Translations under genes and position numbers: made by a program
IMG/VR virus record: IMGVR_UViG_3300037010_000905
Coordinates: 1-26,228 of that record
Length of the DNA: 26,228 bases
Origin: a virus
Strand: one strand, 5' to 3'
Shown here: piece after piece, positions 20,423-26,228 of the stretch
How the letters are laid out: each line of letters starts with the position of its first letter
Position numbering within the stretch: the stretch's first letter is position 1
The notes under the pieces: model-generated
Databases searched by the model: none
The model's input: the letters and a program-made list of their open reading frames with translations, nothing else
Told to the model about the DNA's origin: nothing

Positions 20423-21415
20423 GTGGAATTCCGCGCAAGAAATCTTACACAGGTGATGGCCGCGTGCCTTCCTAAACTTATAGAGGGAACCTCAGAGTCC
20501 TCGCGTAACGGGCCGGTGATCTTAATTGACGAGCCGGTGATCCTCACTTACGAGAAACCTTGCGAGCGGGTGATATTCTCCTCCACACGCGACGCCAACC
20601 CGTTCTTTCACCTAATGGAAGCTCTGTGGATGCTGGCGGGGCGCGAAGATGTTGAGTTCCCCACCAGGTTCAATTCAAAGTTCAGTCAGTTCTCAGACAA
20701 CGGTGTGATCTTCAATGGGGCCTACGGGTTCAGGTGGAGGACTTACTTTGATGTGGATCAGATTGAACTGGCTGTCAAAGAACTAATGGGGAATCCGGGG
20801 TCAAGACGCGTAGTCATCGGAATGTGGGACCCAATGTATGATCTTGGTTCCACGAGCAAAGACATTCCGTGCAACACGCATATCTATCTGAGCATCCGAG
20901 AGAACTCTGGACTACTGGATATGACAGTGTGCAACCGAAGCAACGACGCAGTCTGGGGGGCCTTTGGTGCAAACGCTGTTCACATGAGTATTCTTCAGGA
21001 ATACCTGGCGGCGGCAATCGGAGTGAAAGTCGGGCTCTATCGTCAGATCACAAATAACCTTCACTTCTACTCGGATACCTTCAGTGCAGAGAAACTATCA
21101 CGCATCGCGGCCGAGTGTGCATCAGATACGGCGTATTCACTAGGCCATATCCGCCCCTACCCACTGATCTCCATTTCTCCCGAATGCTGGATGACTGAGC
21201 TCCGCGCGTTCCTGGCAAATCCATCTACGAGGCCCGAGCACTACCACGATGGATTTTTCGCCAAAGTGGCGGCCCCCATGTTCGCCGCTTGGGAGGAACG
21301 GAAGGCTAATGGAAATACACCTAAAATGAACCGACTCATAGAAGGCATCGCTGCTTATGACTGGCGCGTGGCCTGCCAAGAATGGGTTATCCGTAGGAGT
21401 AAGAAAGATGTATAG
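20423..21415 (+). CDS. Thymidylate synthase-family enzyme, candidate dUMP hydroxymethylase
   Basis: This 330-residue protein starts at GTG 20423 after GGAGG. TS-fold landmarks are all visible: Y101 in AYGFRWR, the phosphate-binding R128-R129 (SRRVVIGMWDP), catalytic C150 (IPCNTHIY), R172-S173 and D175 (CNRSNDAVWG), N184, and H214/Y216 (NLHFYSD). N184 sits where thymidylate synthase has the Asn that selects dUMP and where T4 dCMP hydroxymethylase has Asp, so dUMP is the likely substrate. The usual PCHxxxQ is PCNTHIY, and the Trp that closes the TS active site seems absent from the loop before Y101. Coupled to a hypermodification gene, it more likely makes 5-hydroxymethyl-dUMP than dTMP; TS activity is not excluded. 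Confidence 0.85.
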   Translation: MEFRARNLTQVMAACLPKLIEGTSESSRNGPVILIDEPVILTYEKPCERVIFSSTRDANPFFHLMEALWMLAGREDVEFPTRFNSKFSQFSDNGVIFNGAYGFRWRTYFDVDQIELAVKELMGNPGSRRVVIGMWDPMYDLGSTSKDIPCNTHIYLSIRENSGLLDMTVCNRSNDAVWGAFGANAVHMSILQEYLAAAIGVKVGLYRQITNNLHFYSDTFSAEKLSRIAAECASDTAYSLGHIRPYPLISISPECWMTELRAFLANPSTRPEHYHDGFFAKVAAPMFAAWEERKANGNTPKMNRLIEGIAAYDWRVACQEWVIRRSKKDV

Positions 21416-21911
21416 AAGACTGAGGTTCCTCTATGGCGGGCTTGCCACCAAACGATTCCACACCCTGCGGACCATCCAGGAGAACACCGTCGGACATCAC
21501 TCTTGCGGAGTGGCGCTACTTGTTGCGGAGTTGTCAGAATCAACGCCTCGGGCAGAACTTCTACTCGCGTGCTTACGGCACGACCTCGCCGAACACAAAT
21601 CCGGTGACTCTCCTGCGCCTGCCAAGCGTGAGGGCGGCTTCGGTGAACTTCTGAATGATTACGAGTCCAAGCTCCTAGAAGAGCAGTGGGGCAAGGCGGG
21701 GCTGACTAGCGATGAGTTCAGAATCTTCAAGATTGCTGATTGCTTGGATGGCATCATGTTCTGCATCAGTGAGCGCACCATGGGCAACCGTCATCTTGAT
21801 GGGGCCTACAGGAATTTCCGTTCCTACATTGAGGAACTGCAACCGACTAATCATGAGAGTTACATCATCGGGGTCGTATGCGCCCCTTGGAGGGAACTTG
21901 TCAATGGGTAG
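21408..21911 (+). CDS. HD-domain phosphohydrolase, YfbR-like 5'-deoxynucleotidase candidate
   Basis: This is a 167-residue product. ATG 21408 was chosen because AGGAG (21395-21399) lies eight bases upstream; the longer frame from 21357 is inside the previous gene. Metal ligands of the HD family are visible: H30-H31, the H58-D59 pair in CLRHDLAEH with E62, and the GDSPAP segment (66-71) common in YfbR-like dNMP hydrolases. A later acidic residue (KIADCLD) supplies the final ligand. Such enzymes remove phosphate from deoxynucleoside monophosphates. Next to a dUMP-using enzyme it could lower a competing nucleotide such as dTMP, but the substrate is not readable. Confidence 0.75.
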   Translation: MYRRLRFLYGGLATKRFHTLRTIQENTVGHHSCGVALLVAELSESTPRAELLLACLRHDLAEHKSGDSPAPAKREGGFGELLNDYESKLLEEQWGKAGLTSDEFRIFKIADCLDGIMFCISERTMGNRHLDGAYRNFRSYIEELQPTNHESYIIGVVCAPWRELVNG

Positions 21912-22305
21912 CCCAAACGAAAGACAGGTCGGGGGTGGCCACTACAAATCTGAGTTTCAGCATTGGGATTTTGTGCTGGGGGTCTTGGGGGGCCGCTATC
22001 TTGAGGGATGTCTCACCAAGTATGCGAGCCGTTGGCGCAAGAAAAACGGCCTGCAAGATCTTGACAAGGCAGAGCATTACCTTGACAAACTCATTGATAC
22101 TGTGGGGGCAAATCAGAACACCTATCGCGGAGCTCCTGACGAGGCAATTCGGCCCGCTGCTCGTATGGCGCGTAGGTTCGCAGAAGTCAACGAACTGGAC
22201 AATAACGAGACGGCCATCATGGTGCGCGTCGCAACATGGCGCACCGTAGCCGATCTGGAGGCAATTAGGGTTCATATCGCCCAGTTGAGGCTTTTGGCTC
22301 CATAA
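21904..22305 (+). CDS. DUF3310 protein (phage nucleotide kinase-like)
   Basis: This 133-residue product starts at ATG 21904, overlapping the HD gene by eight bases, with GGAGGG upstream. Residues 6-70 match the DUF3310 pattern: GGGHYKS, a hydrophobic helix, KYASRWRKKNGLQDLDKA, then HYLDKLID. The family is widespread in phages, sometimes labelled nucleotide kinase-like, without proven activity. The C-terminal 60 residues are an extra helical part (AARMARRFAEVNEL). It is the last gene before the convergent terminator. Confidence 0.75.
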   Translation: MGSPNERQVGGGHYKSEFQHWDFVLGVLGGRYLEGCLTKYASRWRKKNGLQDLDKAEHYLDKLIDTVGANQNTYRGAPDEAIRPAARMARRFAEVNELDNNETAIMVRVATWRTVADLEAIRVHIAQLRLLAP

Positions 22306-22337
22306 ACAAGCCGTTCTGCGGCCTCGAAGTAAACTTT

Positions 22338-22380
22338 AAGCCCCACGGGTAGGCCCATTTAAGCCTACTTCGTGGGGCTT
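22338..22380. terminator. Bidirectional terminator between convergent operons
   Basis: A long stem, AAGCCCCACG with CGTGGGGCTT (10 pairs), continues through a small internal loop into GTAGGC with GCCTAC. The loop is CCATTTAA. On the + strand it is followed by CTTGT, and on the - strand by TAAAGTTTA. It lies 33 bases after the + strand stop (22305) and 17 bases after the - strand stop (22397), so it can end both transcripts. Confidence 0.85.
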
Positions 22381-22396
22381 CTTGTACAGCCAGAAG

Positions 22397-22702
22397 CTAC
22401 CTGTTCTGGCAGACCACGGCAAAGGTGCGCTCTGTTACGCGCCCCCCTGCTGTCGTAATCTGGCATGTGACAAAGTATGTTACGCCCGCTGTTCCGCCCG
22501 AGATCCAAGTCGTTGCATCCGTGGCTCCCTTGGAGTTCGCGCCCAGCGTCAATCCGACTGGGGTGGCAGACCACGCCACAGAAGCGATGGTGTCCACGCC
22601 GGATTCAAGGTACAGGCTCCAGTCAACCGTGTAATCCAAATTCTCGGAAGGATCTTTTGTGATGCTGGGCATAGAGCCATTCCAGGTTCCGGTAAAGCTC
22701 AT
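22397..22702 (-). CDS. Small virion protein, possible fibre-tail adaptor type
   Basis: This 101-residue product starts at 22702 with AGGAG seven bases upstream on the - strand, and forms ATGA with the preceding gene's stop. It is beta-rich with an Ig-like look: LDYTVDWSLYL, SVAWSATPVGLTLG, TTWISGGTAGVTYFVTCQI, and RTFAVVC. The order (DYxVDWS, SxxW, WxSGGTAG, TTxxGR) resembles small phage structural proteins that I associate with the neck or tail-fibre adaptor region. It is the last gene of the - strand virion operon. Confidence 0.6.
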   Translation of the reverse strand: MSFTGTWNGSMPSITKDPSENLDYTVDWSLYLESGVDTIASVAWSATPVGLTLGANSKGATDATTWISGGTAGVTYFVTCQITTAGGRVTERTFAVVCQNR

Positions 22703-23994
22703 GACAGTCTCCTATTTTCGTATGGGACATAGACACGCCTAACTTCAGACTCTACGGGTGTGACCCTGATATCCGCTGGCACCATGATACTACGGTTCTC
22801 CGCCTCTACGGTAACTGTTCTTGTTGAATCATGAAAACTAGTCGTATAGAACCGGTCCGCTGCGCCTGCTCCGGTCGCCCCGCCTTGTGCTGCTGGCGAC
22901 AGCGCAATCTGATTAAGAGCAGCGCCGCTCCCACAAGCTCCGCCAACTACTGAAGGAGCCAGCGCCTTTGAGAACGACGCTGCTCCATTCCCGACAGCTC
23001 CCCCACTCAGGGGCGGGGCCATAAGCCTGCCGAAGATCGCTGATCCAGACGCTGTGGCCCCGCCCGACGCTGTCGTGGCCAACGACATAGAATAGACTGC
23101 CGAGCCAGAGCCACTTGCTCCGCCTGAGCCTATGAACGAGTCGTTGAGCGATGAGGTCTGCGAGACCGTTGCTGCGCCAGATCCTACTCCGCCTCCTGAG
23201 GTCGTAGGGGCCAGCGATATTGAGTAAACAGCGGAGCCTGCTCCAGAACCTCCGCCTGAGATGACGGGAGACATTGCTACTGAGTAGACGGCAGAACCAG
23301 ATCCGAGCGAGCCACCAGCTGCGAATGGCTGTAACGACATAGAATAGACTGCCGAGCCAGATCCTACTCCGCCTCCTGAGACCGTGGGGGCCAGGGCCAG
23401 CGTAGCAGGGGCAAGCCCGCTGCCCATACCACCGCCAGAGGCACTCGTGGATAGCGCAAGGTTAGCTTGGGCGCTACCGCCTGCCAGCGCCCCGCCAAGG
23501 CTCCCAGGGGCCATACTTATGGAAGCAGTGCCGGCTCCTGAGCCACTTGCCCCACCCACTCCGACAAATACATCATTAAGCGCTGAGATCTGCGATACCG
23601 TTGCAGAGCCAGAACCCAAGCCGCCGCCGCTGATAATGGAAAAGAGTGCTATGGCCGCTGTCGCCAGACCCGCGCCAAGCGCACCCCCCAGTCCAACTCG
23701 TACTTCGCCCTTTAGAGCAGCGCCCGTGCCCACTGCGCCGCCAAGAGCAGTGGTGACTAAGGAGATCTGATATGACCCGGCACCAGAACCAGCCGCACCT
23801 CCGACAGAGTCAGGGGACATAGCCTTTGAAAAAGTTGCTAGGCCCGTTCCAACTGCTCCGCCAGATCCAGTGAACGAGTCATTCCTAGCAACGGTCGTGA
23901 TTACAGTTGCAGCTCCAGACCCGCTGGCACCACCTGTTCCTGTGAAGGAGTCAGCGATACCAGTGGGTGTTTGCAGTGCGAGTAAGAGGCCCAT
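22699..23994 (-). CDS. Gly/Ser/Ala-rich 18-repeat virion protein
   Basis: This is a 431-residue protein with GGAG upstream of its ATG (23994). Residues 13-379 are about 18 tandem repeats of 18-25 residues built on SGGGxGSGSAVYSMSLxP, with small changes. Residues 380-431 form a separate non-repetitive end, with TVTVEAENRSIMVPADIR and RRVYVPYENRRL. The regular Gly-Gly-x-Gly-Ser-Gly turns and short strands suggest an elongated stacked fold, as in a fibre shaft or a glycine-rich adhesin. It has no cleavable signal. Placement among virion genes supports a structural role, possibly host contact. No named family is recognised with certainty. Confidence 0.7.
   Translation of the reverse strand: MGLLLALQTPTGIADSFTGTGGASGSGAATVITTVARNDSFTGSGGAVGTGLATFSKAMSPDSVGGAAGSGAGSYQISLVTTALGGAVGTGAALKGEVRVGLGGALGAGLATAAIALFSIISGGGLGSGSATVSQISALNDVFVGVGGASGSGAGTASISMAPGSLGGALAGGSAQANLALSTSASGGGMGSGLAPATLALAPTVSGGGVGSGSAVYSMSLQPFAAGGSLGSGSAVYSVAMSPVISGGGSGAGSAVYSISLAPTTSGGGVGSGAATVSQTSSLNDSFIGSGGASGSGSAVYSMSLATTASGGATASGSAIFGRLMAPPLSGGAVGNGAASFSKALAPSVVGGACGSGAALNQIALSPAAQGGATGAGAADRFYTTSFHDSTRTVTVEAENRSIMVPADIRVTPVESEVRRVYVPYENRRLS
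22863..23958 (-). repeat. Tandem repeat tract coding for the Gly-rich repeats
   Basis: About 18 copies of a 54-75 base unit, visible in DNA as well as protein. A 24-base stretch around ATAGAATAGACTGCCGAGCC occurs at about 23088 and again at about 23339. CCAGATCCTACTCCGCCTCC occurs at about 23178 and 23359. The high DNA identity between some units indicates recent duplication or recombination between copies. Confidence 0.75.
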
Positions 23995-24015
23995 GACTTA
24001 CTCCAGACTGGGCAT

Positions 24016-25479
24016 CTACTCCCAATAACCTGTGAAAGCGACAGTGATGAGCAAATTGCCCGCCGTGGTGACGGTGCCTTGGTTGCGAAGGCCGATGGCG
24101 ACACGCTCTCCGGGGTTGATCACAATGGGGGCGGAACTCAGATCAAGCGAGAGTCCTGCGGGGTTTGCCATCGCGCCAAGAGCCGCCGCCGCCTGATAGA
24201 CCTCGATGCCCAGCGGGATACGGCGATGGCACTTGACAGTGGCCGAGGCAAATGAAGCCGAGTCAGCCGCAGTCACAAGAGTATCGGCGCTGGCTCCGTA
24301 GAGAAGCTGGTAGACATTGATCAGCGGGCCACCAGTCAGGGCCACTTCCACCATCGAGTAGAGCTTTACTCCGGTAATGTAGAGCGTCCGAGGGGTGGCG
24401 TTGATTCCGCCCACCGGGTTGACGTAGTTGCAGAGCAGGCCCTCGGTGTTTGCCGTGAGTGTGGGCAGAACTCGGAAGATTCCACCCAGGCCAGTGAACT
24501 GCGCAGCGGCAGACGCGGCAACTAGAGCAGCGGCAGCGGCAGGGGCCGCTGTGGCTGCGACAGCGGTGGAAATCAAGGAGGTGTGCCCGTTCTGGCCCTG
24601 GGCAGCGTTCAGGCCCATGCCGCACATCTGATGACCCCAGGGCTTGCTGGTGGCCCAATCTGCCAGACCAACGGAAACATTGCATATTTTCCATTGCATC
24701 TGCGGAGAGCCCGAAACTAGGGCCGCGTTGCGGAACTGCATCGCAAGCGGCAGCGCGTAGCTGAGGAAAGGGGTGCCGTTAGCGGCAGGAACTTCGATGG
24801 TCCCGATCAGTTGATCGCCTGTGCCGTAGCCGCCGCGCCAGAATCGGACCCGATTCTCTCCGATAGTTATGGTGAAAGACGCCTGCGATCCGGGAGTCAG
24901 GGTGGGGGTCAGGCAGTCTACCTGGGTTTCCACACCGTTGTAGTTGATGACCCCGAAAAGTCCTGCACTAGAGTAGCGGAAGAACGCGCCCTCAACGGGG
25001 GCGACGATGCCCGTGGTGGGCACAAAAAGACCGAACTCCACGATCTGATTCGCCAGCGGAGCCACGGTGGGGTAGCCACTGAACTCAACATAGGTTGGTG
25101 TGGTCTGGATCAGCGGGAAATGCCTCCAGGAAGAAATGGCGACACCGCTACTGGCTGCGGAGGTTGAGTTGGCATTGAGCAGTAGTGAACCAGAGCCCTC
25201 GGTCGCAGTCATACTGGCGAGCACCGTTTTCCACAGTCCGGTATTCTGAGCCGTGGTATTGAATGAATCGTTGAACAGCAGCGTGTCTGTGCCGACTCTC
25301 AATTTGTAGTCGGGGCTTGTTTCTGGCTCCATGTAAAATTTTGTGCCAGTTACCGCCCCATCATCGTTCTCTGTATGGATAGAAACCGGACCAATAGTGT
25401 CTTCGGATTGAGGTAGCGCAACTTTGAGGTTGCCAGACGCATCCAGATTTGCGCCGGTAATCAGAACATCTAAAGCCAT
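24016..25479 (-). CDS. Large virion protein, lectin-like and beta-rich
   Basis: This 487-residue product begins at 25479 with AGGAG upstream on the - strand. Its parts are a short N-terminal domain (MALDVLITGANLDASGNLK); a jelly-roll or lectin-like part at about 60-280 (TLLFNDSFNTTAQNTGLWK, SFTITIGENRVRFWRGGYG); an Ala-rich helical linker near 305-330; and a C-terminal beta domain ending PGERVAIGLRNQGTV to AFTGYWE. It resembles large tail or baseplate-attached proteins of phages, perhaps binding carbohydrate. No catalytic motif is seen. Confidence 0.65.
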   Translation of the reverse strand: MALDVLITGANLDASGNLKVALPQSEDTIGPVSIHTENDDGAVTGTKFYMEPETSPDYKLRVGTDTLLFNDSFNTTAQNTGLWKTVLASMTATEGSGSLLLNANSTSAASSGVAISSWRHFPLIQTTPTYVEFSGYPTVAPLANQIVEFGLFVPTTGIVAPVEGAFFRYSSAGLFGVINYNGVETQVDCLTPTLTPGSQASFTITIGENRVRFWRGGYGTGDQLIGTIEVPAANGTPFLSYALPLAMQFRNAALVSGSPQMQWKICNVSVGLADWATSKPWGHQMCGMGLNAAQGQNGHTSLISTAVAATAAPAAAAALVAASAAAQFTGLGGIFRVLPTLTANTEGLLCNYVNPVGGINATPRTLYITGVKLYSMVEVALTGGPLINVYQLLYGASADTLVTAADSASFASATVKCHRRIPLGIEVYQAAAALGAMANPAGLSLDLSSAPIVINPGERVAIGLRNQGTVTTAGNLLITVAFTGYWE

Positions 25480-25488
25480 CTTTTTCTC

Positions 25489-25773
25489 CTAAGCCCAAGC
25501 CCATTGAAGGTTGAAGGTGCCTTGCATCTTTTCAGTGCAGCGTCCGTAAATCGTGAAACCTGTGCTGGCAACTAGAGCCCCGGTAGTCACCCCAATCATG
25601 GCCGCAGCATAAGCGTGGTCGTTTAATGTATGGTCTGCTGTGGGCTTCGCGACAATCCACGCATCCGTCTCTGACCCATCGACAATAGAACCCTCCCCAG
25701 TGATGACAACAGAAGCCTCGTTGGAGCCAGGGAAGGCACCGAAGTCGATGACGGCTGTGCCCTTGTTGGCCAT
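25489..25773 (-). CDS. Small virion protein, unknown role
   Basis: This is a 94-residue product whose ATG at 25773 has GAGG upstream on the - strand. It is beta-rich and cysteine-poor (GTAVIDFGAFPG, ASVVITGEGSIV, DAWIVAKPTADHT, STGFTIYGRCTEKM, FNLQWAWA). Its small size, beta content and location between two structural genes suggest a head-tail or decoration-type component. It is separated from the next gene by 9 bases, so it is part of one operon. Confidence 0.6.
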   Translation of the reverse strand: MANKGTAVIDFGAFPGSNEASVVITGEGSIVDGSETDAWIVAKPTADHTLNDHAYAAAMIGVTTGALVASTGFTIYGRCTEKMQGTFNLQWAWA

Positions 25774-25786
25774 GGTGCTACCTCAC

Positions 25787-26203
25787 TTAATCGTTGGACA
25801 CAGAGGCGTAGGTGATCTTTGGGGTGACTGTCAAAGAGTCACTATTGGCAAAGGTCTGGCCCGCGCCTGCATAGAGACGCTCAGCCCAGTAGAGGGTCCC
25901 TGACGAAGCCCCCACTAGGAAATACCCGACCACTGTGATCGCACCAGTCCAAGAGAAGACCTGGGCAGTTCCGTAAGTGCTGGTGGTAGGAGACCCGGCA
26001 ACGGCCGCATTCCACCCAGCTCTAGTCAATGTCTTGGCTGCGTAGCCTGACCCAGTGCATTCTGTGAACGAACCCGCAGTGCTAGAGTTGATAGCATCGT
26101 AGTTATTCGAGTAGAGTTTTAGGGTAAGGGCCTCAGGACTTGCGTTCTTGAGAGCGTTGTCCATCATCAGGGCTTCGCCGACGTTCGGAATAACAAGGGT
26201 CAT
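25787..26203 (-). CDS. Virion protein, unknown role
   Basis: This 138-residue product has its ATG at 26203 preceded by AGGAG. An N-terminal helix (EALMMDNALKNA) is followed by beta-rich sequence: LTLKLYSNNYDA, FTECTGSGYAAKTL, AQVFSWTGAITVVGYFLVG, LYWAERLY. The order (LKLYxNNY, FTE-x-x-GSGYA, GYFLV, WAER) matches small structural proteins I associate with many tailed phages near the neck and tail genes. It is the first - strand gene in the window; its promoter must lie beyond the right edge. Confidence 0.65.
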   Translation of the reverse strand: MTLVIPNVGEALMMDNALKNASPEALTLKLYSNNYDAINSSTAGSFTECTGSGYAAKTLTRAGWNAAVAGSPTTSTYGTAQVFSWTGAITVVGYFLVGASSGTLYWAERLYAGAGQTFANSDSLTVTPKITYASVSND

Positions 26204-26228
26204 GACTGCTCCTAAGTGTGGGGCCGCG

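Noticed and set aside
23384-23770. 128-residue Ala/Pro-rich frame on the + strand
   Set aside because: It is the antisense of the Gly-rich repeat protein; the Pro/Ala content follows directly from the repeat on the other strand.
22863-23958. CRISPR-like appearance of regularly spaced similar segments
   Set aside because: The repeats keep one reading frame, vary in length and sequence, and encode Gly-rich protein repeats; there are no constant repeats with unique spacers.

Overview
The window is part of the genome of a tailed double-stranded DNA bacteriophage (Caudoviricetes). It holds a nearly complete phage DNA replication set on the + strand and a block of virion genes on the - strand. Almost all + strand genes are tightly packed, with ATGA, GTGA or TAATG stop/start overlaps and AGGAGG-type ribosome binding sites. 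Standard stop codons are used. The host cannot be read from the sequence. The promoters look sigma70-like, which fits a bacterial host transcribed by its own RNA polymerase. Terminase, portal, major capsid and lysis genes are not in this window.

Layout. 8-2525: a chain of eleven small coupled genes of unknown function, four of them with membrane segments. 2549-3999: a promoter, a basic Pro/Ala/Lys-rich protein (2660-3073), a hairpin, then four small conserved phage genes. 4000-6783: a promoter, another run of small genes (one with a zinc motif), and a RadC-like JAMM protein. 6784-9689: a structured gap with a promoter, a TOPRIM plus SF3-type primase-helicase, a J-domain zinc protein, and a free-standing HNH nuclease-like gene. 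9692-11502: a promoter, an ATP-dependent DNA ligase and three small genes. 11516-13048: a promoter, a conserved coiled-coil-like protein, a 226-base untranslated leader, a probable zinc-bearing ssDNA-binding protein and a strong terminator. 13067-17821: a small gene, a family A DNA polymerase with 3'-5' exonuclease motifs, a RecB/Cas4-like nuclease, a VRR-NUC nuclease and an SNF2-type helicase. 17842-18600: a promoter and a second protein whose C-terminal domain resembles that of the 2660-3073 product. 18621-22305: a glycosyltransferase-like protein, a protein of the thymine-hypermodification (aGPT-Pplase/HMUDK-helical) family, a thymidylate synthase-family enzyme, an HD-domain nucleotidase and a DUF3310 protein. 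22338-22380: a bidirectional terminator between the converging operons. 22397-26203 (- strand): five virion-type genes, including an 18-copy Gly-rich repeat protein.

How it works together. The primase-helicase, polymerase, ligase, ssDNA-binding protein, SNF2 helicase and two PD-(D/E)xK-type nucleases would give the phage its own replication and recombination system. The 18621-21911 genes read as a pathway that makes an altered thymine: a nucleotide-level hydroxymethylase candidate, a polymer-level hypermodification enzyme, a possible sugar transferase, and an HD phosphohydrolase that could adjust the dNMP pool. A recurring promoter (TTGCGC, 17 bases, TAnnnT) in front of five of the transcription blocks suggests coordinated expression. 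The best candidates for new biology are the base-modification cluster, the two basic paralogues with a shared C-terminal domain (one with a strong internal start), and the long Gly-rich repeat virion protein.
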